A stretch of DNA of 64,000 nt. It comes from Cytospora piceicola. Lineage: Eukaryota; Ascomycota; Sordariomycetes; Diaporthales; Cytosporaceae. Shown piece by piece: positions 1 through 12,888 of this stretch. The number at the start of each line of letters is the position of its first letter. The first letter of the stretch is position 1. The stretch is taken from positions 992,001 through 1,056,000 of the forward strand of contig JALQBC010000003.1 of NCBI GenBank assembly GCA_023375675.1. The letters run 5' to 3'. The notes beneath the pieces are model-generated. The model was not told where the DNA came from. It worked only from the letters and a program-made list of their open reading frames with translations, and did no database searches. The position numbers were made by a program, and so were the translations under genes.

Positions 1-444
1 CCAAGATTGCGCCTGTGCGCGATTCAATGCTGTCGGACCCACAGTGGACAGCCAGGACCTCCCATGGGGCTTGCTTTGACGACATCCGATACCCGCGCGC
101 TCGTGACAATGGAGAGTTTTGCATTTTCAGCTTGTGCAGAAAGAGTTGATGTTCTCCGGGCTCGGCAACGGCTTAGGCATCCAAAATGAGAGCCGCGGGG
201 GCTGAAGCTTTCGTGTTGGGGCTACAGCCAAGATCTCGCATCGGAAAATGTGTCTCATGGGGGTATGGCAATCCAGTATGCGGGCCCGAAATAAGCATGG
301 TCGACGTGAAGGTCGTCTTCTCGAAGTCGAGAGGAGCTTCTAGCGCCGCCGAGGCTGGCGAGCTGACGACAGGGCGCAGCCAGCGATACAAGGGTTCACA
401 ATACCGAAGTGCAACCGTATACTAGATCAGGCCATGATCAGTGT

Positions 445-465
445 AAGTATCAGTATCAGTATCAG
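445..465. repeat. AGTATC hexamer tandem repeat
   Basis: About three and a half tandem copies of AGTATC lie in gene-free sequence, followed by a degenerate CAGCC-rich stretch. This is a simple repeat with no coding context. Confidence 0.75.
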
Positions 466-1268
466 CCACAGCCTTAGCCTCAGCCTCGATGTTGGAGCAT
501 GGCGGCGACACGGGGATACCTCGATGGGCCCATTTCCCCGGGGACTGGGATTGGAGTCTTTTTTGGACGCGCACAATGCGGACAGATGAATGCACAGTAG
601 ATTAATGGCCGGTACGAAGATCTGGTGATACACCGCAGAGAGTGAGAAACGGGTCGGACAGATGATGGATAGCACCGCCAGTAAGAGGTCGTTACGAAGG
701 AGTCTATCGAGAGTTGATCCAGAGAGGAAGAGGAACGTTAGAGTCTCCAAGGTCAGGAAACTGCAATGCCTTTGGAGGTTGGGGGAAGCTCTTGCCGGCT
801 TGCAAACAAGTAGCACCTGTAGCTGGGATACCTACTAAGCAGGTAGATATCTGGGTAGTCGGGGAAAGCACTACATACCTCGGTAGTACCTCGCTACCTA
901 CCTATTTCATTGCTTCATTACTCGATTACCTCAACAACGACGACAACAGGTCGGAGGTATCGAGTTTGTAAAGCACTTGCGCGAGGCACTGCTACCTACA
1001 ACCTCAATACTGCAGCCACACTACCACAGTCCACGGGTACCACACTGCGATCTGCTTAGGTACCTATTGTTGCATGCAGGCAGGCAGGCCTCATTGAGTG
1101 GCCTTGGCTCAACGTCTCGGAACACATGCATACTAACCTGGGAACTTTGCTTGGTAGTCTCTATGCAATGCTACCACGGCTGCAAGGAACTGCCCAGACC
1201 TGGGTGACTGCGGTCTGTGGGGACGGACAATCGGAGATGATGTAATGCTGCTATCGATGCATGTGCGC

Positions 1269-1301
1269 ATCATCATCAAGATCATCATCAAGATCATCAT
1301 C

Positions 1302-1331
<30 letters not shown>
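1269..1331. repeat. ATC trinucleotide microsatellite
   Basis: An imperfect run of ATC units interrupted by two AAG-containing units and one ACC. It creates long artificial isoleucine or methionine runs in translated frames, which explains the spurious open frames around it. Confidence 0.9.
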
Positions 1332-1332
<1 letters not shown>

Positions 1333-2679
1333 CCAACACTAACATTATCAGGGCTGCCAGGGCAACTTGTTGCGGACTGCATTGCCTACCTGCACTAGGT
1401 ACATTGTGGCTGCTCCGCACTCCGTACTCCGTTTTCCATTTCTTCATGCTCGGCACATTTAGACATATACCGATTAAGCCTGACAGGGCGGGCTTACCGC
1501 AGTCTGACATGAAGACGTAATGTAGGTCTGCCCGTCGATGGATACCCGGAGCCGTGAAGTCGTGCAATGATCGAAAAGGGGGTTCCTAAGGTTTCCTGTT
1601 GGCCCCACCAATTTTGTACTTTATACGTCAGTACCGACGTACATACCTACCTAGGTACATACCGACCTACGTAGGTACCTAGGTTTGTAGGTGCCTAAGC
1701 GAGTAGTGTTGGTGCCCCGAGCCAAAAATAGTTCATGGGATAATGAATACGCGCAATGGCAGGGGCACTTCTGTAACAACGTCCGTGCAGTGCACAGAAC
1801 GTCAACTGCCCAAAAGGTGGTCTTTCAGCCCTACATTTACTTATGTTTGTTTGCAAGTACTCAGGTACTACATCACAACACAGCCCCACTCATTCCCTTC
1901 GGAGACCATCCCCTGCTCTTTGCCTCGTCCGATCCATATGCTGTCACTTCCTCCCGAGAAAGCGGCCTTGAGAAGGTGGCCTTGAGAATGTTGCCAACCC
2001 GGAAGGCCACCTTCCTAAAGATCATTAAGCATTCTTACATGTTAATGATATAAATCTAGCGGGTTATTAGTGGCAGGCATGGCACAGCCTGATGTCTGTT
2101 GATGTTGTACCTATTTCCCTTGACAATGGGCCACTTCTTCACCACTCAGCTGCTCAGCAAGTAAGCTTAAATGTCTTAGATGATAGTATCCCTCCGTTAT
2201 ATCCGTTCAAGGGGGCGCAGGGTTCTCCCAGGACAGAGAGGCTTTAGTCCTCCTGAACCAGGTACATGTATGTACCTGGGTAGCTGGGTAGGTATCTTGA
2301 CGTAACAACGGGGGGTACTTAGGTCGGACGCAGGAGGGCGGATGCACAATCTTATCGTGCATTAGGTGCATTCTGCATTGATGGATTTGCGCAATTGCCG
2401 AGAAGGATTTGCAGAAGGGACCCTCACCGAAGGACGATTTGGGATCTTCTGCGCGTCTTCCAGAAAGAAGATCGAAATTGCTCAATTAGAGTGTCCCAGG
2501 CTTGCGGGCGGGTTCAGCCCGATCCTCTCATGGCTACCCAACCTGACTGATGTCGGTGCCGAGTGCTACCCTGCCTGCACTACGTATCTACCTAGGTACG
2601 TTTACACTACGCAGTACAGTACAGTACTAACATGCTGCAGCCTCCCAGGAAGGGTAGGGATATTCAGGCACCAAGAACA

Positions 2680-2718
2680 AACACACACACACACACATAC
2701 ACACATACATACATACAC
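2680..2718. repeat. AC / ATAC microsatellite
   Basis: A pure AC dinucleotide run passes into ATAC units. Non-coding context. Confidence 0.9.
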
Positions 2719-2836
2719 AAAATGCACATACGAGTTACACAAACCAGACACTGCCGTGTCTAATTTTGGACGAGACACATACCTAGATATATTCTGACAT
2801 CTCGAGCCGTGACACAAAGCAAAAACATCAGGACAG

Positions 2837-2862
2837 AGGTACCTAGCTAGGTACCTAGGTAC
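2837..2862. repeat. Nested GGTACCTAG palindromic repeat
   Basis: Overlapping palindromes built from GGTACC and CCTAGG form an octamer-like tandem array. It contains a perfect TACCTAGGTA at 2852-2861, one of the copies of the intergenic motif scattered over the window. Confidence 0.7.
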
Positions 2863-4845
2863 AAGGCTCTTCGGGTTGGATCACTTTGTTTCGGCCGTCT
2901 TCGTGTCTCTTGACGGCCTCCAGCTCACCAACATACAGGACAAGTGGCAAGGATTTAGATTGCCTGCAGGTCATGTAATCATAGTTGATCTATGCAAGAT
3001 GCAAGCAAGATGAAGATTGCGTGAGCTGCGCCCGCAAGACGACCCATTTCGGGAAGGTGATGGCCCCGAGAGCTGACCTCGGAGCGTGGGGAAAAAAGCA
3101 ACGACAGCTGACTTTCAATCCACTCCCGGGAGCTTGGGCGGCCTATCGCTCGCCCTGGACTTTGTTATTATTATTAGTTTTCCAGCCCTGTGGGTGGCCC
3201 GCGAGCCTTACCACACACACCCCCTTTTTCTCTGTCTCTCATTGGGTCTTTTTTAGGTTGAGCCGCAAAGGAAAAGGCCGTTGCGGCGGACCCAAGTACC
3301 GGTCGGTACCCGGCGATCCTGCCGAGAAAGACGTAACCACATATATGTACACACCCTTGTAAATGTTCTTCTATACTACATAGGTACCTAGGTAGTAATG
3401 TGCGGGAGAACAAGACGACTTGCGACTGGGTGGTGGCATTATTACCTTTACTGCATCTGTCGTGCCTGTCAGTGCCAGCTTCGCATCAAGTGTCTGATCA
3501 GTAATAGCTACGATTGAACGCGTAAGTCCCGAGTGGCTCTGTTGAGTGAAATACCAACAGAATGGTACCGAGAGCGCCACCACGGCTATTGATCAAGTCA
3601 GGGCATTGCCGTCCTGCTGTGAATATCAATATTTGAAATCCGAATATGAATACCCTAAGGGGAAAAGAAACAATAGCCTGCATTAATGCATGAAGAGCTT
3701 CGCAATCCCCAATTTCAAATAGACACAGCAAAACCAGATTACCGAAAGACACGATCCCCCTTCCCCTGTCCACTACAGTTACCGGTAATCCATCCGTGGA
3801 TTGAACGCGGCGTTGCTTCTCCCGGGAGACCCTTTTCTCTGGTGAGCTAGCAAGTAGCTTGTCAGTCTGGCTTAACTTTGCGCCCGCGTCCCTGTCTGTC
3901 CCTCCTTCCAGGCTCCAGTCTACACATTGGTTAGTTCACCGGCAGGCCAATCGCTTCTTCTGATTCTTGCATGTGATCCCCGTGGCTTGCCTGCTATGAC
4001 AGGTCAGACCAGAATGCTCCGGATGGTCCATACGCACGCGGACTCGAGCCGTTAATAATAGGGGACTCCGATGGATGGATGATCAATCATCACCCCAAAC
4101 CCGGTACTACCAGAGGTTGACCTGGGAAGATGATGACATGCGGGAAGGGAGCATGGGCCAACTTCCCCACACAGCAGAAGACATCTGGATTGCTTCAATG
4201 TTACGACAGATTTACCTTGGAAGTTATCCACCATACCCGGGTAAGGGGGAACCGGACAATGGGATAACCTCCTATGTTTCGTGCGAGCCAGACAGTGGAC
4301 TGTGGGACGATCTCCTAGGCTACAAACCTACAAACCAGACAGTGGGTTAATCTCCTGTGGTACGATCCTACCTTATCCAGCCACCCGCCCCAAACTCTGA
4401 CATGGAGTTGCGGGCCAGATCGGGATCCAACAACCTTGAAACTTCACGTCACACAACCCCTGCAGGGGCAACAGATTACCATGTAGGTAATAGGATCTCG
4501 AAGGTGCAATTATCTCCGTTCCTGCATCTGCCATACACCATCACGCAGTGTACGTACATCAAGCAAAACACATTCTGGATTCCAGACGCAAAAATCTCGG
4601 AACGCCAACCACGTCACCATCTCCCATATCGTACCATACAATGCTCGTATTACACGACCCCTAGACTCCTTTGTGTCGCGCGGAACTCTCCCCCTTCACC
4701 CTGTTCCTGGATATTTTCTTCCACGCTGTCTCCATCTTCAGTTCCTCCACCACACCAACCTCCACCTGCCCCCTGCCGGTCCCTGTATCCGGTGTCTGAC
4801 AACCTGACCGCCCCATAATCTTCCTACAGCCTTGACTGCCGTTGC

Positions 4846-7800
4846 TTATGCGAAGTTGTCGCTCCTGTCCACCCATGTGTCCTCCAGCTCCGCAAAGCTC
4901 TGGAAGTGCACCGGCCGGTGCACATCGCTGTAGAACGGCGTCGGCGTGTCGAGCTTGACGCGGAGCGGCCTCTTCTCGAGCCCAGAGAACGCCGAGCCCA
5001 TGAAGCTGTAGTTCCACTGCCCTGTCTCGGGCACCAGGAAGAAGCCCCTGTACTTCGGGCTGAGCAGCAGCTTGCGCTTCTCGCCCATGCTCGTCGTGAA
5101 GCCCTGCGGCTGGTCACTCTGCAGGTCCCTGTTCTCCACACCCCACTTGTAACCTTGGGGAGTTAGGGCCCAGGCAGACAGCGATACACTGCCGGGTGTG
5201 AAGGATACAGAGACGGTCAGCGTCTTGTTCTTGTCCCACTCCGAATGCGCGTCGAGCAGTTTGGCATGCTCTGTCACGTCTGCCGCGGACATGTACGGCG
5301 GCTCGTTGCCCGACATGGTGTGGATCATGCCGAGGGGCTCCAAGTCCTTCAACATCTCGTGCTGAGGAAGTTGTTGGGGCAGCTGGACGTTGCGTAAACC
5401 GCCGATCTGAGGCACCAGTACGATACACTTGACTTCCTTGACCTGGTCGTACTTGGGTGGCGAAGATCCATAGAGGTAACCAGCCACCTGGACACGAAGA
5501 TCCGCAATGGTGATGAACCGCTTGAGGATGTTGTTCGGCATGACATATGTGATCTCGTCCACATCATTGTCAACCGGAGAGACGTAGATGTTGTTGGCGC
5601 GAGTACGCAGATTGGAGCTTGCGATGGCGCGTGTACGCCACTCGGTCTTCGATGCGAATGTTTGCTGTTCGAACTGAGATGTAGTGGTCACAATGATCTC
5701 TTCACCGTGGACGTTCTGCGTCTTGGTCGTGACGGCAGTAAGCTGTTGCTGCTCTTGCTGCTGCTTTTCGATCTCTGCAGCTTGCTGTCTTTGCAGCGAC
5801 GGAGCAGATATCTCCATACCAAGAATAATGTCACGCACTTCACTGCTGGTCAGACTGGAGACATTGACATTGTTCTTCTTTCCGTAGTCATTCAGGATCA
5901 GGTCTCGTAACTGAGTCTCAACCTTAATCCAGTCCTCGTCCGACAGAGTCGGCCAGATGTGGTGCTCCTGGGTGATAACTGTCTTGTCAGGTCGCAATAT
6001 GAGCTTCGTCTTGTCCATGTTCACATGGAGGGCACGGAGAATAAGGATCAATCGTGAGAATGCAGTGTATGACGAAATACTCTTGAGCCACTCGTCGTAG
6101 AGGTTGAACAGCACCATCTGCGGTTCTGTCGCTCTGAGAATCATGTCGCCCAACTTCTCGACCTTCATCGCAGCCTGGAATGGGAGCTGCAGCTCAGAAG
6201 CGCGGATTGAGATGTTGGGGAAGTCGAGCAAATTCACTTCCAAAGGATCCAGAAGACCCTTACGGGTCACAATGAGTTGTTTGGGCTGCTCTTCCACCGG
6301 CAGAGATCGAATGAGTGCTGCGACTTCTTCGGCAGTCTTCCATTTCGCCAGTTGTCCGAGACGCTTCTGCCCCGCCCAGACACTTGTGTGGATAATCTTG
6401 AGGAACAACTGACCAGTCCTAGGGTTGAAGATGAAAATGGCTCCATTGATTGGCTTGGTGGTCAAGTTGCCCTCGAACGTCTTGTGGATGGTGACACGGT
6501 AGACGTTGGTGTCATCGATGAACAGTTGCGTCTGGTTACTGAACAACTCAGAGTAGTTCTGCGAATTCAGGAATTCCTGGTTGCTCTCAGAGGCGTAAAG
6601 CTGGAGACCCTTGCGAATACGTTCACGAAGAACATAGAGAGCAGGGTTAGCCTTCATGATCTTCGCCATAGCCTGCTGGACGAGGACCTTGAGACCTGGG
6701 AAGTAATGACCGTAGGCCGAGTAGAGGTTGTAGGCCAGGTCAATACCAATCATGAGACCTGTCGCAGATGGGTAGAGACTCATGCTGTCGGTAGTGTAAT
6801 CGAGATACTTGGCACGGACGTACCGCTCAATGTCGTGAGAGTCGTAATCACCGTATCTGAGTTGGACATCAACCCAGAACTTGTTCGTGGTATGAGGTTC
6901 GATGACATCCTTGGTGTCAAACAGCATCGATGGCCTGGTGACGTTCCACTTGTGGCTGGCAAAGAGCTGGATATCCGCACAAGAACTGTTCATCTTGTAC
7001 GACTTTCGAGGATGGATGGTCTCCTTCTGAACAGACTCGATGCCCAGCGATTCCAATTCCTGGTCGAAGACCTGGCACAGATCCATGACAACGGACTCGT
7101 GGATCTTCTGCCATAAATGAGCTCGGAAAATTTGGATGAGCGAGATCTTCAGAGTTGGAATCTTTCCGTGCAAGAAGATACCAGTCAGATCGAGTTGGAC
7201 TTGGAACCCAACATACACATTGGCACGGTTGATGGTGCTGTCAAGCTGTCAGCTCTATATTCTCACGATGATTTCATGGTGTTTTGACTTACGGGCTCCA
7301 CCACAAAGTGAACCGACGGTTCGGAATTTGGTTCAAACCAGATCTTTGGGCGTTCGTGAGCTTCTTGAACTTCATGGATTCCTCGAAACCACTGGCCTTC
7401 TCCCAAAAGAGACCCTCCCAGGACGGGAAACCTGTTGCTTTGAAGAGGGTGTGTTCCAAAATGGTCTCAACACCACCCAAGGCCTGTATGACGTCGGTAC
7501 GGTAGGCGTTCAGGTTCCACAGCTTTCCGTCATGTCTCTGGCTAGTCCACCAGAAAGGATTGCTCTTCATCTGCTGGTAGATCTTGAATTCGGCACGAGC
7601 GCGGAAGCCCTTGTCGAAACTCAAGGTGCTCCTGTCCTTCTGGAAGAGGGTGTTGATACGCGGCAGCCCCCGGTCCCAACTGTCTTCCAAGTCTTCCAGA
7701 GTCAGACGACGGTTCTGCTGGTTGGCTTCGAGTCGCTTCTGAGAATACTCTGTCCAAACCCGCTGAGAGTCAATAAATTCCGACTCCCAGGGGATGATGT

Positions 7801-10800
7801 ATCTGAAGATGTTCGGAATCAGTGTTTCCTCGTCGTGGGTCATACCGGCTCGGTAATGAGTAACTCCAGTGTCGGTCTGTTTCGACCATCGCTTGTCGCT
7901 TGCTGGGATCAGGATGTGCGAGCCCGAAATCATACCGAGTCCACCAAGCTCCTTTGGAGTGTAGAAAACAGCCGGTGGGAATCGCGACGGCATCTTCGAG
8001 TTCAGGCCAATCTTCACACGAGTCTGTATCTTCGTTTCACACTTGACAATGGTGTCAAGGAGAGTTATAGTAGACACTGCTGCCTCACGGTAGTATGTGA
8101 AGAGAGCAATGAGCGCCGTGTTCCACTTGTTGGCAATCTTGGTGAAAGTAGTCGAGCCAGATGACATGAGAATCTGCCGAATACGGTTGTTGAACTTTTG
8201 GACATCCTCCTCAGTAACCTGCAGGAAGGCGTGTGCTGTCCTTTCCTTCGTAGTGTTGTCGACCAAGGACCAGACGCTGTCCTTGACTGGGAACTCCTCA
8301 TTCTGGTTGCGAATCTTGGGCAGGATGCGAACCTCGAATCCACACATGGAAAAGAGCAAATTAGGGTTGTCTCGACTATAGACACTGGCAAAGGTATCGT
8401 CCCACTCAATCGTCGTGATGGAGCGCGGCAAGCGGTTCTTCAGATCCCAGAACACAGCTCGGCCAAGGTTGACATCGTGTCGCATCAACCTCATACGAGA
8501 GTCCCTAGGCCAACACTTCTTGCTCTTGTACCCGATGACGTTCTCGAAGTTGGGGTCAGGTTGCTCAGTCAGGAATCTTTGGATGAGGTCTCTTGACTCC
8601 TCAGCCGAGAACCTCAAAAACATCCAGATCCTGTCAATATAGCGAGTGTACAGACGGATAGGATGTTTGGCCTCAGTCTCGCGATCCCGGAACTGAAGGA
8701 AGTCGTTGGGGCCCTGCGGGGGACCAGCAATTTCAGTAGCTCGCTGAGGACCCAACAACAGAAGATCAAGAACGAGGCCATAGTACTGGAAGACGAAAGC
8801 CGAGAACTGCAGACCACGAATCATGCCATAGCTGTTGACGTGGTTCATGTCCTTGTAGGTCAGGGTGACGTTGTTCTTCGCCGTGATGTAGTCGGCCAAG
8901 TTGTGATCCATGATCAACCTGAGGAGGGAGTTGAGAAGGGTCAACTCAATCTTCTCATAGACCTTGGAAAGTTCTGTCTCTATCATGACGTTGCATTCGC
9001 CATTCTCCGTGACCCAGACATTGTCCAAATTGTTGATGCCTTGTGCCCACTTGTATGTCAAGAGTGGCGGAACCTCCGAATCTGATGGCTTGATCCACGC
9101 TGGGAACAAATGTCGCTGATCGGCCTGATACCAGAGGTACTGATCCAAATATGCATCGCTGATCTTCTCAATCGGCTCAATATCGTATACGGGGTTGATC
9201 GTGCTGTAGTTGTCGTTCATGTCGATGCCGACTTCCTTGAAAGCACGTTGGGTGAGCAAGAACCGCTTGATGCGTTCCAAAGTCGTGCCAGGGCTATCGT
9301 AGGCCTGCTCAATGAGTGCCAACTCTTCACGCTGGCTTTGGTTAAGACGACCCTTGGTCGAGTAAGCTTCCCGCAGTCGTTCAAGAGCCAAAATCAGGAT
9401 CTTGGTATCATGCTTGTAGGAGACGCTGGGGAAGGGGATAGGCGAGAATTTTCGCGACTCCAACCAGTGTACCATGGTGGTGTAAATCGCAACGGCTTCT
9501 TCAGAAGACACATAGGGACCGTCCTTCATGTGGTTGTGCTGTCGCTCTTGCTCGGCCTTGAGCCAGAGACGAGTGAGTCGTCCAACATTCTTCTTCGCAA
9601 CCGTCTTATCGACTGTTGCGCCTCTCCTGATTCGCTCACGGTTGTAATGTGCGACCGAAACCCACCAGTCGGCCTTCGCCTTTACATACCGCAGAATGAT
9701 ATTTTCGATGGCAGCTGGCAGGCCCGGGACCTTCCAAGGAATGTTGCTCTTCCAGCACCTCCACGCCTCGGAAAGATGTTGCAGCACGGTGTTCACCTTG
9801 TTCTGCTTGATACCCTCTGGCATCATGTCCATAAGATCAGCCATCACGGAGGCTCGGAGTTCTAAGTCGAAATGCGATTCAACACGCTGCTTCGTGACAG
9901 TCTTGGCAACACCCTTGGAGTGACGACCTTCGAATTGACGTGAGAGCAAGTTTCCAAGCCATCGCTCAAGTAGAGGGATGATGCCGCGCATGAAGAAGAG
10001 CCAGACTCTCCAGGCCGGAGCCCAGAAGCCACAACCGGGTCCCTTTCCTACTGGGCCAGCGTTGAACCGGTAGTAAATCAGATGCTTCAAGTCTTTGCAC
10101 GTGCGGATCTGGTGCATCAACTTGTACTTGTATCGGTACATTCCCGTGAGCTGACCAACGTGGTTGAAGGCATACAGAATACCATCGGCGAGTTGGAAAG
10201 CATCAATGTTGCCCAACCGGTATTGCACCTGAGCATCGACAATAAGCTTCGTGAGACGCAAGATCTCGCGCATGAGATGGAAAGCATTTCCAAAGCGAGA
10301 CTTCTTCCGCTCTTTGGTGGTGAGAGTCTTGACAGGTTTCAGGTTGAAGTTATAGTCCAAGTGGAGATATGTAAGGTTCTTGCGGTGGATGAGAAGATTG
10401 AGCATGTTGAAACCCTGTCGACAAACTTGAAGACCTGCCTCAACCCAGTCGATGGTTGTCTGCTGGAAGAACTTGGTGGCCTTGAGAGTCCGGAGCAGGT
10501 TCTGCCTCTGGAGTGCCTTTGGCTTCTTTTTATGAAGTTCGTTCAGGACGTAGGACTTCAGCATCTTCTGATACGATACTCGAACCTTGACTGGTTGCTT
10601 TGGCGGGCAGTGCTCAAGATACCACTGCTTGATAAGCGGGACATCTTGTGCTCGCACCATGCGGCCTGAGCGACGGTCAAAGGGAAATGGTGCCCACCAC
10701 AACTCTATTGCAGAAGCAGTCTCATCCGTGTAAAGATCCTCCTCAGCTAGGAAAGGCTCGACTCCAGCGGGCAAAGTGAAAGCCTCGTCTTCAGGCTCTT

Positions 10801-12028
10801 CAATATTACCTGGGCCAAACAGCTCATCCTCGTGGCTGACGGTGAGGTTCTTGGGGGCAACATCACGCGAGGAGATGGGGTTGATGGCCTTGTCGAAGTA
10901 AAATGCAGGCAAGCTGGGGTCGTCGGTCCTGCTGTACACAGTTTGCGGGTGAGAATGCCACGAGAGGTGAACACTTCGGGGCAGGGAGTTGTAGAGGTAA
11001 GGAAATGCGACCCTGTACTCTGTGCGAACCGGGTTCCTGAAAATGATACGGTCGATAGCGTTGAACTCGCCAAAGTCCTCATCGTTGGGATCGATGTCCT
11101 TGTACAGAGGTTCGAATCGGGGGCCGCCTGGAAGAGCGACGTTAAGCGCCTTTGCAGACAAGAAACTCTTCAACTCAAATAGATAGAAGTAGTTCTTGTC
11201 GAAGACATCTGATATCAGGGGCCGGCTAAGTCGATATAAATTGGCCATCTGTTGTAGAGTGAGGTTCCACGTTTTGTAACTAGGACCGTTCACGTGTGGA
11301 GTATCGAGGAGTGCCCGGTGGTCGTAGAACCACTCATAAATGGCCTCGTCGTCCTCTTCGTCCAGCTCCATTTGCACCGGTTCCAGTGGCTCGACGTCCT
11401 CCAAGTTTTCGGACCATGATAAAGGAGGCTCTTCGTCGTCGAATGGGGGGAACCTCATCCGCTTGAACAGCCTTCGGTCGCTTTTCTCTTTTCGCATCAT
11501 CACCCACATGGCGCCCCACTGTGCAACAAAGACTGGCTCAATGACACGGGGTATCTCGTTGACAAGTGTCAAGCATCCGTTCACGTGGTAGAGGACCTTC
11601 ACTTCTCTTGCCGACTCCCATGGCATTGGCATATTCTCCAATAGCTTCATGACAGCATGCGGCATGAACTTCAGTGCTCCCAGATAACTTCGCTTATCGG
11701 CCGTATACTTCTTCTGCGACACATCGCCAATATCTTTGACGATCTTGCGCAGATGCTCTGGCGGCATATCAGCCTTTTGTGTCTCGACGAACCCTCCCTT
11801 GCGCTTCTCGCCAAATCTGTTGCGCTGCATCCGAAGCCATTCTTTCTTCTTCTGCTCGAATTTCGCAACCTGTGGATCCGCACTTGGTCGGAAACCCGGC
11901 GGGGGAGGTGGCGGCGGCGCGCCTGGTGGAGGAGGTAGCTGGGAAGGCGGAGGAGGCATCGCAGAGTCGGGAGGGGGAGGCGGCGGGCCCCACCCCGGAG
12001 GAGGAGGGGGAGGAGGTAACTGAGACAT
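4846..12028 (-). CDS. PRP8: Pre-mRNA-splicing factor PRP8
   Basis: Core scaffold of the spliceosome catalytic centre, a U5 snRNP component in the nucleus. Two exons, complement(4846..7237, 7293..12028), encode 2375 aa; the 55-nt intron has a GTAAGT donor and CAG acceptor and the join restores the family motif WWSPTINRAN. The start is the ATG at 12028; the open frame extends further upstream only through a TTG. The N-terminus is a proline run (about residues 4-50) as in animal and fungal PRP8. The large central region with reverse-transcriptase-like, linker and endonuclease-like parts follows. The RNase H-like domain lies at roughly 1810-1900 onward and the degenerate JAB1/MPN domain at roughly 2160-2320. 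The conserved tail ([32 protein letters not shown]) closes the protein. Length matches intein-free orthologues. It is divergent from eIF3c. Confidence 0.98.
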
Positions 12029-12888
12029 CTCGGACTGATCAAGATGCAACCGTAGCTATCAAGACAGATTGGAAGAGAGCCGTCGGTTCGGAAAGCCTGC
12101 CCGCATTCGCGAACGCGGGACAGTTTCACCTATACGCGTAACTTAGCAAGCAGCTCAGGACGTTGTCGTATCAAACGGAATTGTTCCGTACAGCCGCCTG
12201 TGGGATGTTATGGTCATGGAGCGTTCCTCGGTGGTGGTCTCCGTGATGACTTGAGATGGAGTGGTGATGATTGAAAAAGAAGCTCCCCTAGGTCGTTATC
12301 GCGGTCAGGTCAAATGCCTAGCTGGAGGTAGCGAAGCCTTGACGGTGGTGAAAAAGTTCCCACGCGCTATTGCGCTAACCGTCTTTGGAACTAGCGCTGA
12401 GCAGGGGCGTTGGCGATGGGGCTAGAGCTTCCCCGTTACTCGCGGCCTCTTTTCTCCTATACAGATCACAGCAGGACAGCCTTTCTCGGTGCGGACCATA
12501 GTAATTACAGTAGAATACTACGTTGGTGCCTAGATCAAACAGAATGACTCACATTATTTCCCCCAAAGTCATATCAGCCACTTCTCTGCCTCGAAAAGCC
12601 CGTCTTCTCCAAGTTTGTTGAGTCACTGGTTGATGATTGAGGTGGATCACGTGATAGGCCCAGAGAATACATAGCTTGCCAGCCGGGGCGGCCTATGCGT
12701 TAAACGGATTTGCTGAGACCCCACAATCTCACAAAAATCGACTCGTCCCGTCTTCTTTCTTTCAACAACCCCTCCAACAGGGACATTCAAACAACGCGCA
12801 ACTTCCGCAAAGAGACAGTCGCCACTTTTAAAACACCCTCGCGACATCCGACCGACACTCGATCGACCTAGCCAACGAACTGGTCAAT
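12029..12888. promoter_or_regulatory. Shared promoter region of PRP8 and eIF3c
   Basis: An 860-bp spacer between two divergent, highly expressed housekeeping genes; it must hold both promoters and 5' UTRs. An inverted CCAAT (ATTGG) lies at 12068-12072, only about 40 nt from the PRP8 ATG, so it may be in the leader rather than a promoter element. No conserved ORF or RNA is visible. Confidence 0.5.

Larger units (their letters stand above)
1..4845. other. Gene-free region beyond the PRP8 3' end
   Basis: No reading frame here looks like a conserved protein; the longest (about 150 codons) are low-complexity and overlap simple repeats. The region holds an AGTATC-type repeat near 445-465, an ATC tract at 1269-1331, an AC/ATAC tract at 2680-2718, and four perfect TACCTAGGTA palindromes (1648, 2589, 2852, 3385). 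The stretch nearest 4845 should contain the PRP8 3' UTR. I cannot exclude an unrecognised noncoding RNA. Confidence 0.6.

Noticed and set aside
427..816. 129-codon minus-strand open frame with Leu/Ile-rich end
   Set aside because: The hydrophobic stretch is produced by the AGTATC repeat; no domain, no neighbouring splice support.
6277..7116. 279-codon plus-strand open frame
   Set aside because: It lies entirely antisense to the conserved PRP8 second exon, has no family features, and is a by-product of PRP8 codon bias. The same applies to 7136-8164 and 9110-9865.
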